From NCBI GenBank assembly GCA_033239005.1, contig BSQZ01000107.1, forward strand, positions 828,501-892,500: a stretch of 64,000 nt of DNA. Direction: 5' to 3'. Shown here piece by piece: positions 49,331-60,417 of the stretch (position 1 is the first letter of the stretch; each line of letters begins with the position of its first letter). The notes under the pieces are model-generated. The model had not been told where the DNA came from, searched no databases, and worked only from the letters and a program-made list of their open reading frames with translations. Position numbers and translations under genes: made by a program. The stretch comes from Lamellibrachia satsuma (lineage: Eukaryota; Annelida; Polychaeta; Sabellida; Siboglinidae).

Positions 49331-50271
49331 TAAAATCTTGCAGACAGACGAACACTGTGTAGTTGCTCTACGCATTGAAATAAAACAATGAAAGTTTTCT
49401 CTAATGTTATTCACGTTAAGTAGCAATAACCCCATTTTATTATTAATGTAATTATCAGTTCAATACTTGCACCTGATATGTGTGTGTACGTATGTACGTG
49501 CGTGCGTGCGTGTGTGCTTGCGGCGATAGCAAGCAAGCAAGCAAGTTGAGGCTTGGCCTTGTGGCTCAGGTCGAAAAATAGAAATGATAAAAAAAATAAG
49601 ATATCATTGACATTATTTTATTTTATAATGTGCATAATTTAATATTTAGTCATTATACATTGTAATAACTGTTTTATGTTTACCTTTTCCAATATTTTTT
49701 TATGTTAAAAATACATTGATTTATTGTTTTTTGTAATAAATATTTTCAAACCTAAATGTACTCATATAATTTGAACAAACGCATATTTTGTACTTATTGT
49801 AGGGCAGACTTTTTTAATGTTATGATTACAAATGAAATCAATTATTACATTATTATGTTTAACAAGACACGAAAGTGATGTAATCTGACAGCAGTGTTCA
49901 GAAGTCGACATGTAACCAGGTTTCTAATGTTGCGTTAATTCAATAGAAGAATTCAAATAAATGAACTGCATGACAAACCAATCGAACTCAAACCAAATAC
50001 TAAGATCAAGCACAATTAAAAGACTAGCAAAGCCTCCAAATTCCTTCGACAAATGTCTAGTTATTATTTAGCCTTTATTTGATATTTGTTAAATAATAGA
50101 TAAAAGACATCACAATGTACGCACGCACGCACGTTGTGCCACGCACGCGCGTACGCACGCACGAAAAGTAACAACAACTACTGCACATGTAAAGCGGGAG
50201 CACGGCACTATTACGTATCCTTGTTAATTCTTGCCCGCTTTTTCCGCCTTTAGGGTGCCCCCCCCGCTAGG
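48941..50271. repeat. Long inverted repeat, arms 137 and 262 bp
   Basis: 48941-49077 and 50010-50271 are reverse complements in register: GGGGGCACCCTAAAAGGCG, GACAAGAATTAACAAGGATG, ACAAATATAAAATAAAGG and TATTTGTCGAATG on the left have counterparts in reverse order on the right. The right arm is longer because of an inserted stretch with an ACGC microsatellite (about 50103-50207) and about 27 bp near its inner end. The 930-bp centre is AT-rich, with (TA)n at 49255-49329 and no reading frame. It is either a foldback-type element or two opposed copies of one dispersed repeat. Confidence 0.75.
49255..49329. repeat. (TA)n microsatellite
   Basis: About 37 perfect TA units. Located in the centre of the long inverted repeat. 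Confidence 0.97.
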
Positions 50272-50917
50272 GTCGCTGTGTACAGAGGCATTCCTAAAAT
50301 ATGGGTCTTACTCAATACTCTAAGTCTTGGCCTCGCACCACAGTCACAATGCATACGCCATTGCATAAAGATAAAGAGTCCCTAGAAAAAATTAATTGTG
50401 CAGTTTGCGAACGTTACAATGGTCGACTAAAATTTACTGTGGTCAGAGGCCTCTTACCCTTGCCAGAAATTCGTGCGCTTAGGGTTAACAGTATGTAACT
50501 TGGCAGACTTATACACTGACCGATATTATGAATAGCAGAATATGAAATCTTGTCAGTAGTGTTCCTGGTGACATTGAGCAACCTTGACAGGTTATTTGTT
50601 CTTCTAATGTGTTTTAAAACCAGAAACGGTTCTGATTTTGAAAGATGCGTGTGTGTATTGGTGGTGTTAGAAACATGTTTAAACTCATTGCTATACAGTA
50701 GGTGCGTCAACCATTGAAGAAAACCCACAATGATTGCCACGTTCATAGATATCTACCAATTATTCCTGCCATAATGTACTTTGCAATCCACACGTCCCTA
50801 TACCCTATGTTAAATGTTCACTTGGTAACTCATGCATGAACCACTTGGCTATTTCTGTACAATTTTCATTGTGTACAGTGAACTTGCATTCAACGTATTA
50901 ATGACATCTGATAACAA
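50272..50917. other. Unassigned sequence
   Basis: The minus-strand open frame 50414-50746 shows no family features I can name. No other feature. Confidence 0.4.
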
Positions 50918-51249
50918 GTCACGGCCGCGTGTGTAATTATGACGATTGTAGTCAGGGGCAACTACTACCACCACAGCATAAACACAACGACAACAGTTAA
51001 TCACTCGGTTAAGCAGGAGAATCATTTCACGACTGAGAGGCTTTTCATAATTTAAAAACGATACCGCATGGCCAGTAGAACATTTAGTTATTTCCCAAAA
51101 TGATTTATATCACTATTTAATGTTTAATTGATCCCGTTTTACAAAGAATTTCCATCAGTTAATTTGGCTGGATGCTCAAAATCAGTTTGGATCATGTTGA
51201 TACAACCCCTCTACTGAAGAGCCTACAACGCTTTTGTTGTCAACATAAG
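50918..51249. repeat. Tandem duplication, copy 1 (left part)
   Basis: Aligns in direct orientation with 56650-57110: GTAGTCAGGGGCAACTACTA against GTAGTCAGGGACAATTACTA, CAGCATAAACACAACGACAA, ACGATACCGCATGGCCAGTA, TTTATATCACTATTTAATG and CCTCTACTGAAGAGCCTAC. The copies are diverged by substitutions and small indels. Copy 1 is interrupted at 51250 by the 29-bp-repeat element. Confidence 0.8.
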
Positions 51250-54200
51250 CAGCACCGGATCTAGGGTGGTCTTAGGGGTCTTGGGCCATGGAGGGGGTCT
51301 TAGAGGTCTTGGGTCATGGAGGGTGGTCTTAGGGGTCTTGGGTCATGGAGGGTGGTCTTAGGGGTCTTGGGTCATGGAGGGTGGTCTTAGGGGTCTTGGG
51401 CCATGGAGGGTGGTCTTAGGGGTCTTGGGTCATGGAGGGTGGTCTTAGGGGTCTTGGGCCATGGAGGGTGGTCTTAGGGGTCTTGGGTCATGGAGGGTGG
51501 TCTTAGGGGTCTTGGGTCTTGGAGGGTGGTCTTAGGGGTCTTGGGTCATCGAGGGTGGTCTTAGGGATCTTGGGTCATGGAGGGTGGTCTTAGGTCATGG
51601 AGGGTGGTCTTAGGGGTCTTGGGCCATGGAGGGTGGTCTTAGGGGTCTTGGGTCATGGAGGGTGGTCTTAGGGGTCTTGGGCCATGGAGGGTGGTCTTAG
51701 GGGTATTGGGTCATGGAGGGTGGTCTTAGGGGTCTTGGGTCATGGAGGGTGGTCTTAGGGGTCTTGGGTCATGGAGGGTGGTATTAGGGGTCTTGGGTCA
51801 TGGAGGGTGGTCTTAGGGGTCTTGGGTCATGGAGGGTGGTCTTAGGGGTCTTGGGTCATGGAGGGTGGTCTTAGGGGTCTTGGGTCATGGAGGGTGGTCT
51901 TAGGGGTCTTGGGCCATGGAGGGTGGTCTTAGGGGTCTTGGGTCATGGAGGGTGGTCTTAGGGGTCTTGGGCCATGGAGGGTGGTCTTAGGGGTCTTGGG
52001 CCATGGAGGGTGGTTTTAGGGGTCTTGGGTCATGGAGGGTGGTCTTAGGGGTCTTGGGTCAAGGAGGGTGGTCTTAGGGATCTTGGGTCATTGGGTGGTC
52101 TTACGGGTCTTGGGTCATGAAGGGTGGTCTTAGGGGTCTTGGGTCATGAAGGGTGGTCTTACGGGTCTTGGGTCATGAAGGGTGGTCTTAGGTGTCTTGG
52201 GTCATGGAGGGTGGTCTTATGGGTCTTGGGTCATGGAGGGTGGTCTTAGGGATCTTGGGTCATGGAGGGTGGTCTTAGGGGTCTTGGGTCATGGGGTGGT
52301 CTTAGGGGTATTGGGTCATGGAGGGTGGTCTTAGTGGTCTTGGGCCATGGAGGGTGGTCTTAGGGGTCTTGGGCCATGGAGGGTGGTCTTAGGGGTCTTG
52401 GGTCATGGAGGGTGGTCTTAAGGGCCTTTGGTCATGGAGGGTGGTCTTAGGTGTCTTGGGCCATGGAGGGTGGTCTTAGGGGTCTTGGGCCATGGAGGGT
52501 GGTCTTAGGGGTCTTGGGTCATGGAGGGTAGGGTCTTGGAGGGGGTCTTGGGTCATGGAGGGTGGTCTTAGGGGTCTTGGGTCTTGGAGGGTGGTCTTAG
52601 GGGTCTTGGGTCATGGAGGGTGGTCTTAGGGATCTTGGGACATGGAGGGTGGTCTTAGGGGTATTGGGTCGTGGAGGCTGGTCTTAGGGGTCATGAGTCA
52701 TGGAGGGTGGTCTTAGGGGTCTTGGGTCATGGAGGGTGGTCTTAGGGTCTTGGGTCATGGAGGCTGGTCTTAGGGGTCATGAGTCATGGAGGGTGGTCTT
52801 AGGGGTCTTGGGTCATGGAGGGTGGTCTTAGGGGTCTTGGGCCATGGAGGGTTGTCCTAGGGGTCTTGGGTCATGGAGGGTGGCCTTAGGGGTCTTGGGC
52901 CATGGAGGGTGGTCTTGGGGTCTTGGGCCATGGAGGGTGGTCTTAGGGGTCTTGGGTCATGGAGGGTGGTCTTAGGGGTCTTGGGTCAAGGAGGGTGGTC
53001 TTAGGGATCTTGGGTCATTGGATGGTCTTAGGGATCTTAGGTCATGGAGGGTGGTCTTAGGGGTCTTGGTCCATGGAGGGTGGTCTTAGGGGTCTTGGGT
53101 CATGGAGGGTGGTCTTAGGGGTCTTGGGCAAGGGTGGACTTAGGGGTCTTGGGTCATAAATGGTGGTCTTAGGGGTCTTGGGTCATGAAGGGTGGTCTTA
53201 CGGGTCTTGGGTCATGAAGAGTGGTCTTAGGGGTCTTGGGTCATGGAGGGTGGCCTTATGGGTCTTGGGTCATGGAGGGTGGTCTTAGGGATCTTGGGTC
53301 ATGGAGGGTGGTCTTAGGGATCTTGGGTCATGGAGGGTGGTCTTAGGGGTCTTGGGTCATGGAGGGTGGTCTTAGGGGTCTTGGGCCATGGAGGGTTGTC
53401 TTAGGGGTCTTGGGTCATGGAGGGTGGTCTTAGGTGTCTTGGGCCATTGAGGGTGGTCTTAGGGGTCTTGGGTCATGGAGGGTGGTCTTAGGGGTCTTGG
53501 GTCATGGAGGGTGGTCTTAGGGGTCTTGGGTCAAGGAGGGTGGTCTTAGGGATCTTGGGTCATTGGATGCTCTTAGGGATCTTAGGTCATGGAGGGTGGT
53601 CTTAGGGGTCTTGGTCCATGGAGGGTGGTCTTAGGGGTCTTGGGTCATGGAGGGTGGTCTTAGGGGTCTTGGGCAAGGGTGGACTTAGGGGTCTTGGGTC
53701 ATAAAGGGTGGTCTTAGGGGTCTTGGGTCATGAAGGGTGGTCTTACGGGTCTTGGATCATGAAGGGTGGTCTTAGGGGTCTTGGGTCATGGAGGGTGGTC
53801 TTATGGGTCTTGGGTCATGGAGGGTGGTCTTAGGGATCTTGGGTCATGGAGGGTGGTCTTAGGGGTCTTGGGTCATGGAGGGTGGTCTTAGGGGTCTTGG
53901 GTCATGGAGGGTGGTCTTAGGGGTCTTGGGTCATGGAGGGTGGTCTTAGGGGTCTTGGGTCATGGAGGGTGGTCTTAGGGGTCTTGGGTCATGGAGGGTG
54001 GTCTTAGGGGTCTTGGGTCATGGAGGGTGGTCTTATGGGTCTTGGGTCATGGAGGGTGGTCTTAGGGTCTTGGGTCATGGAGGGTGGTCTTAGGGGTCTT
54101 GGGTCATGGAGGGTGGTCTTAGGGGTCTTGGGTCATGGAGGGTGGTCTTAGGGGTATTGGGTCATGGAGGGTGGTCTTAAGGATCTTGGGTCATGGAGGG

Positions 54201-55934
54201 TGGTCTTAGGGGCCTTGGGTCATGGAGGGTGGTCTTAGGGGTCTTGGGTCATGGAGGGTGGTCTTAGGGGTCTTGGGCCATGGAGGGTGGTCTTAGGGTC
54301 TTGGGTCATAGAGGGTGGTCTTAGGGGTCTTGGGTCATTGAGGGTGGTTTTAGGGGCCTTGGGTCATGGAGGGTGGTCTTAGGGGTCTTGGGTCATGGAG
54401 GGTGGTCTTAGGGGCCTTTGGTCATGGAGGGTGGTCTTAGGGGCCTTTGGTCAAGGAGGGTGGTCTTAGGGGTATTGGGCCATGGAGGGTGGTCTTATGG
54501 GTCTTGGGCCATGGAGGGTGGTCTTAGGGGCCTTTGGTCATTGAGGGTGGTCTTAGGGGTCTTGGGTCATGGAGGGTGGTCTTATGGGTCTTGGGCCATG
54601 GAGGGTGGGTCTTAGGGGTCTTGTGTCATGGAAGGTGGTCTGAGGGGTCTTGGGCCATGGAGGGTGGTCTTAGGGGTCTTGGGCCATGGAGGGTGGTCAT
54701 AGGGGTCTTGGGTCATGGAAGGTGGTCTTAGGGGTCTTGGGCCATGGAGGGTGGTCTTAGGGATCTTGGGTCATGGAGGGTGGTCTTAGGGGCCTTGGGT
54801 CATGGAGGGTGGTCTTAGGGGTCTTGGGTCATGGAGGGTGGTCTTAGGGGTCTTGGGCCATGGAGGGTGGTCTTAGGGGTCTTGGGTCATGGAGGGTGGT
54901 CTTAGGGGTCTTGGGTCATTGAGGGTGGTCTTAGGGGCCTTGGGTCATGGAAGGTGGTCTTAGGGGTCTTGGGCCATGGAGGGTGGTCTTAGGGGTCTTG
55001 GGTCATGGAGAGTGGTCTTAGGGGCCTTTGGTCATGGAGGGTGGTCTTAGAGGCCTTTGGTCATGGAGGGTGGTCTTAGGAGTATTGGGCCATGGAGGGT
55101 GGTCTTATGGGTCTTGGGCCATGGAGGGTGGTCTTAGGGGCCTTTGGTCATTGAGGGTGGTCTTAGGGGTCTTGGGTCATTGAGGGTGGTCTTATGGGTC
55201 TTGGGCCATGGAGGGTGGTCTTAGGGGTCTTGGGTCATGGAAGATGGTCTTAGGGGTCTTGGGCCATGGAGGGTGGTCTTAGGGGTCTTGGGCCATGGAG
55301 GGTGGTCTTAGGGGTCTTGGGTCATGGAAGGTGGTCTTAGGGGTCTTGGGCCATGGAGGGTTGTCTTAGGGGTCTTGGGCCATGGAGGGTGGTCTTAGGG
55401 GTCTTGGGCCATGGAGGGTGGTCTTAGGGGTCTTGTGTCATGGAGGGTGGTCTTAGGGGCCTTTGGTCATGGAGGGTGGTCTTAGGGGTCTTGGGTCATG
55501 GAGGGTGGTCTTAGGGGTATTGGGCCATGGAGGGTGGTCTTAGGGGTCTTGGGCCATGGAGGGTGGTCTTAGGGGTCTTGGGTCATGGAGGGTGGTCTTA
55601 GGGGCCTTTGGTCATGGAGGGTGGTCTTAGGGGTCTTGGGTCATGGAGGGGGGTCTTATGGGTATTGGGCCATGGAGGCTGGTCTTAGGGGTCTTGGGCC
55701 ATGGAGTGTGGTCTTAGACACTGTGTCCGTGGTAACTATAATGGCAAAGGGCAACGGAACTAGTGTCAATGCAAAGACTGAATAATTAGCAGCCGATTAA
55801 TTTTAACCCTGTAAGTAGAATAACACACGTGTCGTCCCGCCCCCCCCCCCCGGTTCTTAAGTAGAACGACATATGACTACGAATGACTGAGAGCCCCCCC
55901 ACCCCGGCCGCCAACAAGCCTAGATCCGCCCCTG
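51250..55934. mobile_element. hAT-like TIR element filled by a 29-bp minisatellite
   Basis: Left end CAGCACCGGATCTAGG (51250) and right end, reverse complement, CAGGGGCGGATCTAGG (55919-55934) agree at 13 of 16 positions and start with CAG as hAT termini do. Between them lie the minisatellite (51264-55718) and about 215 bp of unique right-end sequence with poly-C runs. The 8-bp flanks (AACATAAG and ACAAATGT) do not match, so a clean target duplication is not visible. The matching region in the duplicated copy at 57.1 kb lacks the insertion. Confidence 0.55.
51264..55718. repeat. 29-bp minisatellite, about 150 copies
   Basis: The unit is GGTCTTAGGGGTCTTGGGTC followed by ATGGAGGGT. Frequent variants are GGGCCATGG, GGGATCTTGG, GGGCCTTTGG and GGTCATGAAGG. 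Some are clustered, for example blocks with TCTTGGGCAAGGGTGGACTT at 53127 and 53670 about 540 bp apart, which indicates segmental duplication inside the array. It contains few stops in some frames but no sustained reading frame. Confidence 0.97.
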
Positions 55935-56649
55935 ACAAATGTATTGGTTTGCAAATGAGCCGAATCAAACACTTGCAACGGGAAGGAAGTTTGTGTAGTT
56001 CTTATTAACAACAATACGAAATGCACCACGGAAAATAGATACGGTGTGTATCATAAACAGAATGATATGGTATGTATCATAAACAAATTGATACGGTATG
56101 TATCATCAACAAATTGATACGGTATGTATCATCAACAAATTGATACGGTATGTATCATCAACAAATTGATACGGTATGTATCATAAACAGGCACTACCAC
56201 CCACATCCCAATTGAAAGCTTTAGTCAGACCACTGTAATGTGCCATGCCACTGTAATGTACCTTGCCACTGTAATGTACCATGCCACTGTAATGTACCAT
56301 GCCACTGTAATGTACCATGCCACAATAATGAATCATGCCACTGTGATGTATCATGCGACTGTAATGTATCATGCCACTGTAATATACCATGCCACTATAA
56401 TGAACCATGCCACTGTAACATATCATGCCACCATAATGTACCATGCGACTGTAATATACCATGCCACTATAATGAACCATGCCACTGTAATATATCATGC
56501 TACCATAATGTACCATGCGACTGTAATATACCATGCCACTATAATGAACCATGCCACTGTAGCATATCATGCCACCATAATGAACAATGCCACCGTAATG
56601 TACTTTGCCATGGAAATGATCGGTGTTAGACAATCATTATCAAAGCCGT
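55935..56649. repeat. Tandem duplication, copy 1 (right part), with two minisatellites
   Basis: GGAAGGAAGTTTGTGTAGTT (55980) and GGCACTACCACCCACATCCC (56191) followed by CAGACCACTGTAATGT recur at 57209 and 57371. 56035-56190 holds about six copies of a 26-bp unit (ATTGATACGGTATGTATCAT+CAACAA) with a palindromic GATACGGTATGTATC core. 56230-56612 holds about 21 copies of CCACTGTAATGTACCATG (18 bp). Copy 2 has neither expansion. Confidence 0.85.
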
Positions 56650-57600
56650 GTATGTCATTATGCCGACTGTAGTATAATTGTAGTCAGGGACAATTACTAC
56701 CACCGCTGCATAAACACTGCGACAACAGTTGACGACTTGCAGGTACATTATAAAATGTTAGATAGTTGACATTGTTGACAGTTTTGTCCCTCAAAAATGT
56801 TCGTTGTTCACTGTGACAACAGTTGACGACTTGGTTAAGGCGAAGAACCAGCTCAGGGCAGGCGGCGGAGAGGGGCAGCTTTTAGTAATTTACTAACGAT
56901 ACCGCCTGACCGGTAGAACATTTAATTATTTCCCCTTATGATTTATGTCACTATTTAGTATTTCATGCATACCGTTTTTAGAGAGATAACTTAATGCTTT
57001 GTCTGTAGAGATATTTATAGACAGTGCTTGCATTGTGTTGATATGATCCCTCTACAAAAGAGCTCACAACGTTGTTGCTCAATCTGCTGGCCGTCTTGTT
57101 GTCACGAGTGCGTTGTTTGGCAACTATTGCTAGGTCCCCATTCATAATGTGTTTTGTGGCAACATGCTATGATCAGATTACCATTCAGAGTGGGTCCTCT
57201 GGTAACTAGAAGGAAGTTTGTGTAGTTCTGCAGCAACTAGAAGAAATACAACGTGGAAGACTGAGACGGTATGTAGACATTACTTCCATTCCACACTACT
57301 ATTACGCTCCTTCATGATCATAGCTTTTTTCATCGATTTATGCTGAACCTTTCAGCAGCCACACTAGCAGGCACTACAATCCACATTCCCTTTAGTGTTT
57401 CAGCCAGACCACTGCTGTATGTCACGTCACGGCAGTGGTTGGTGGTAGACTTTGGTTGTGTCTTAGCCAAACACAGAGGCTCATCAAAGAAATTGTGTTG
57501 GTCGAGAAGTGAATGAATGACAGTTTGGTAGGTTTTCAGTGTTTTAGGGAATTCATTTGTTTAGGATGTCGAGTAAGAAGACATGGACAATCATTATCAA
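56650..57600. repeat. Tandem duplication, copy 2
   Basis: This is the unexpanded counterpart of copy 1 (50918-51249 plus 55935-56649), about 950 bp. It ends at GACAATCATTATCAAATG (57585), matching GACAATCATTATCAAAGC at 56628. No gene is visible inside. Confidence 0.75.
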
Positions 57601-58601
57601 ATGTTAAGACAAGCAATATCTTTATTTCTGTAAGTGATTATTGTACAGCTTAAGTATGTTTTACTCTCTATTCCCTTTCTTACATCCCACCTTCCCATTC
57701 GCTCATTACCGCTTCTCTCCCTCTCTGTCTAATTCCCTCTTGCTTCACTCTCCCACCTTACGTTCTTCACCCTGCACATTCTTGTCTTCAACCTCCCATT
57801 CCCCTCCAGCCATGACTTCTCCCATTCTCTACTCGCTCTTTTATTTCTTTACAACCCTTCTTATGCTTTATCTTCACCTTCAAATATGTTTCTTCCCTAC
57901 CTTTTCCTTCTTGCCTTCACCCCCGCTCTCTTCCTCGTCACCCCATCGCTTCCTTTCCCTTCCTACCCCTGTTTATGTCCCCATGACCTCACCCCTCCCC
58001 GCTGTTCTCCAATTTCACTCATTCCGAAGCCCGCACACAATTCGTTATCGTTCTGTCTTGCTGTCGGTTTGGTCCATGGGCTCTGCCAACAGTATAGACT
58101 TTTCGACTTTGATGACAGCAACGTTTATGCCGAGTTTAGGCGAGTGTTTTTCTTATTTAGCATTCGCGTGGTGGACGCAGCGTTCTCCGAGTACAACTAG
58201 GTAGTTGAAAGCGTTTTGGTGTTGGCTTATTTAAACATTCGGGTGGTGTCGGTATACAAATGTGAACTCAACAATTGCCGATAATTAATTTCGATCTCAT
58301 ACCTCATCACTTCGTCAAGATATCCAGTGCTAAGATGGTCTTTGGTCACATGGTGTTTCGGTGTGAAGTTCGTTGGCATTGTTTAAATTAACACAAATAC
58401 ACGGCACTGTTAACTCGGAAACATAAACAGGCAGCGTTTTAATTGGCTACTTCCAAGTTGATAGTTAAACCACATTGCATTTCTTTATGCCGTTTTGGGT
58501 CAGGTGACGTCTTGGCTGCCTTGTCTGAGTCGGTGCGTCACCGTTGTCCACTGGACAGCCACGAACACTTCGGCTACATCGGCTGCCCGCGACATGTTTA
58601 T
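57601..58601. other. Pyrimidine-rich tract and unassigned sequence
   Basis: 57655-58030 is strongly C/T-rich on the plus strand, giving a low-complexity Ser/Pro/Phe reading frame (57641-58204) that I do not call a gene. The remainder is unassigned. Confidence 0.5.
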
Positions 58602-59151
58602 GTAGGGTAGGGTGGGGCAAGGAGCCGCCTTAAAGGGAAATAGTATGTGGGAAAGAATGAAAAATCTTGTTCATTATCTTAGATACATTCCATGTGTTGA
58701 AATTTGTTGAAGTACCTAGCCTCTAAAAAAAGTAACCATTTCACCGGAGGTTCCTATAGTGGGGTAAGAAGCCCACCCACGGGGCAAGAAGACCCCATCT
58801 GGCCGTTTGTAATATTACATTTCTTTATTCGAATATTGTTTCATATATCGCCTTCAGCCGATACATTTGTACCACTACTATAATCGTATTAGCATATTGC
58901 ATGCATTTAGTTCTTTTGTATCAGTTTCCCGAGGCTATTGTTTATAGTCCCAGTTTGGTAAGGACGATTTTTATAATTGTGAAGTTCAATTTTTTATGTG
59001 AATAGCTTACTGCAAACATATATTGTAATCAGATGGACATGATGATATGCAGTTCCATCTGGCTATCACAACATTCTTATTTTCGAGCCTTGTGGCTAGA
59101 TGGGGGACAGCAATTTCACGCATAGGGGCATTTTGCCCCACCTTACCCTAC
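58602..59151. mobile_element. TIR element with GTAGGGTARGGTGGGGCAA ends, 550 bp
   Basis: Left end GTAGGGTAGGGTGGGGCAAG (58602) and right end, reverse complement, GTAGGGTAAGGTGGGGCAAA (to 59151) agree at 18 of 20 positions. Two further GGGGCAAGAAG or GGGGTAAGAAG blocks lie at 58761-58792. The interior is non-coding. No clear target duplication. Confidence 0.7.
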
Positions 59152-59464
59152 ACGACAATCGGAAGTTATATATATAATACAAACCACGTTTTTTCTGGCA
59201 ATATGCATATTCTGTGGTCCATTGCCCAGACAAAATTCTACCTCAGGGTCTGACATGGGAAACCAGAGTTTTTTTTATTATTTAGCATATTTAAAAGTTA
59301 TTGGAGACCAGTAGGAAAAGTGTGTCGATGGGGTTGTCTGGCCCCTTGTGGCTGCCTGTTTGTGTGGTCTGGGAGCATGCATACCTGTGTACAATTGTTT
59401 TCACTTCTCTAAATACGATCCCCCCCGCTTGAGAATTCTAGCTACATATCTGCATTGTTCACAT
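59152..59464. other. Unassigned sequence
   Basis: Ordinary sequence between the TIR element and the LINE fragment; nothing recognised. Confidence 0.4.
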
Positions 59465-59823
59465 ACATCAGTTATGAAAAACGCCTGAAAGAATGTGGTT
59501 TAATAACCCTAGAGACAAGGAGGTTAAGAGGAGATGATATGAAAATATTGATAGAAATATTTTTTCTCACTCAAGAAAGACAATAGAATTTGGACAAGAG
59601 GTAACATTAGTAAAGGATCAGTGTAAATTGGATATCGGGAAGTACTCGTTCTCGGAGAGGACAATCAACGAATGGAACAAATTATCTACATATTGTGTAA
59701 ATGTTAGCAGCGTGAATATGTTTAAAAACAAGGTTGACACATATCTCAGAAGGGCGGGTTACACATAGATTAGAAATGTGGGACTCTCGATAAGCCAATG
59801 ACGTCCTCGTTAAATCTTGTTAA
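59465..59823 (+). mobile_element. CR1-like LINE 3' fragment with internal deletion
   Basis: SYEKRLKECGLITLETRRLR at the start, a deletion between RRLRGDD and the FFLTQE segment, then KYSFSERTINEWNK-like sequence and RRAGY. The family 3' UTR (GGACTCTCGATAAGCCAATG) follows and ends at TTAAATCTTGTTAA, the family's 3' repeat unit. Confidence 0.75.
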
Positions 59824-59905
59824 TTTTCATATTCCGTGTTACCGATGCTGAAGTCTGCATATTTAATGATAAAATAAAACAATGATGATTGATAAGTTAC
59901 ATTTG

Positions 59906-60410
59906 GCCATTCCCAGACCCTTTATCCCATCGCATTATGTGTGACGTCCATCCGAACCTGATTTCTCTTTCAATATTGGGACCTTTTCTTCACTTTCTCT
60001 CCCTGTTAAAAATCCACCCTCAACTGATTTAGTTCACTGATTTCCAAATATGTATGTGTGAATATTTTAAGTAATATCCGAAGTCGGATATGCCTAATCA
60101 TCAAAAGAATTTACTTTAGTCGCTAAATCTGGTAAGGCTCGAAATAGTGGATATCCAAAATGGTAAACACTGCGCGGGTCAATGCCGATCATGGGCGTGA
60201 CTTCCATCCTCTCGCCGATCACATCACAAAGTGACGAAATTTCACCAAGGTTGAAATTCGTTAGTTTTCAGCGTTTCCATTTTCACTTCAATTAATGCTT
60301 AACCAAACATTAATTAATTTAATAGTCTATCTGATGATTTAAAAAAACGTACAAAAGTTGTGCAAACGAGCTACCATGTTGCATTGGATACTAGGTAGCT
60401 TTGATATTTA
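59906..60410 (-). mobile_element. Inverted partial copy of the TTAAAG-type MITE plus linked repeat
   Basis: 60085-60400 is the reverse complement of 40790-41115, e.g. GTGGATATCCAAAATGGTAA, CATCCTCTCGCCGATCACAT and TTAATAGTCTATCTGATGAT. The element ends are eroded. The adjoining 59906-60080 is shared with the calmodulin-like gene intron at 36.7-37.4 kb. Confidence 0.7.
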
Positions 60411-60417
60411 TATTGAA

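Noticed and set aside
50414..50746. 110-codon minus-strand frame
   Set aside because: I considered a retrotransposon C-terminus because of its basic, LKHIRRTNNLSRLL-like segment, but no motif is clear enough to support it.
51250..55942. Perfect 8-bp target duplication for the hAT-like minisatellite element
   Set aside because: The flanks AACATAAG and ACAAATGT do not match well enough to be called a duplication. The element call rests on the inverted ends and the empty counterpart only.
57641..58204. 187-codon plus-strand frame
   Set aside because: It is the translation of a long C/T-rich tract, low in complexity, with no recognisable domain.
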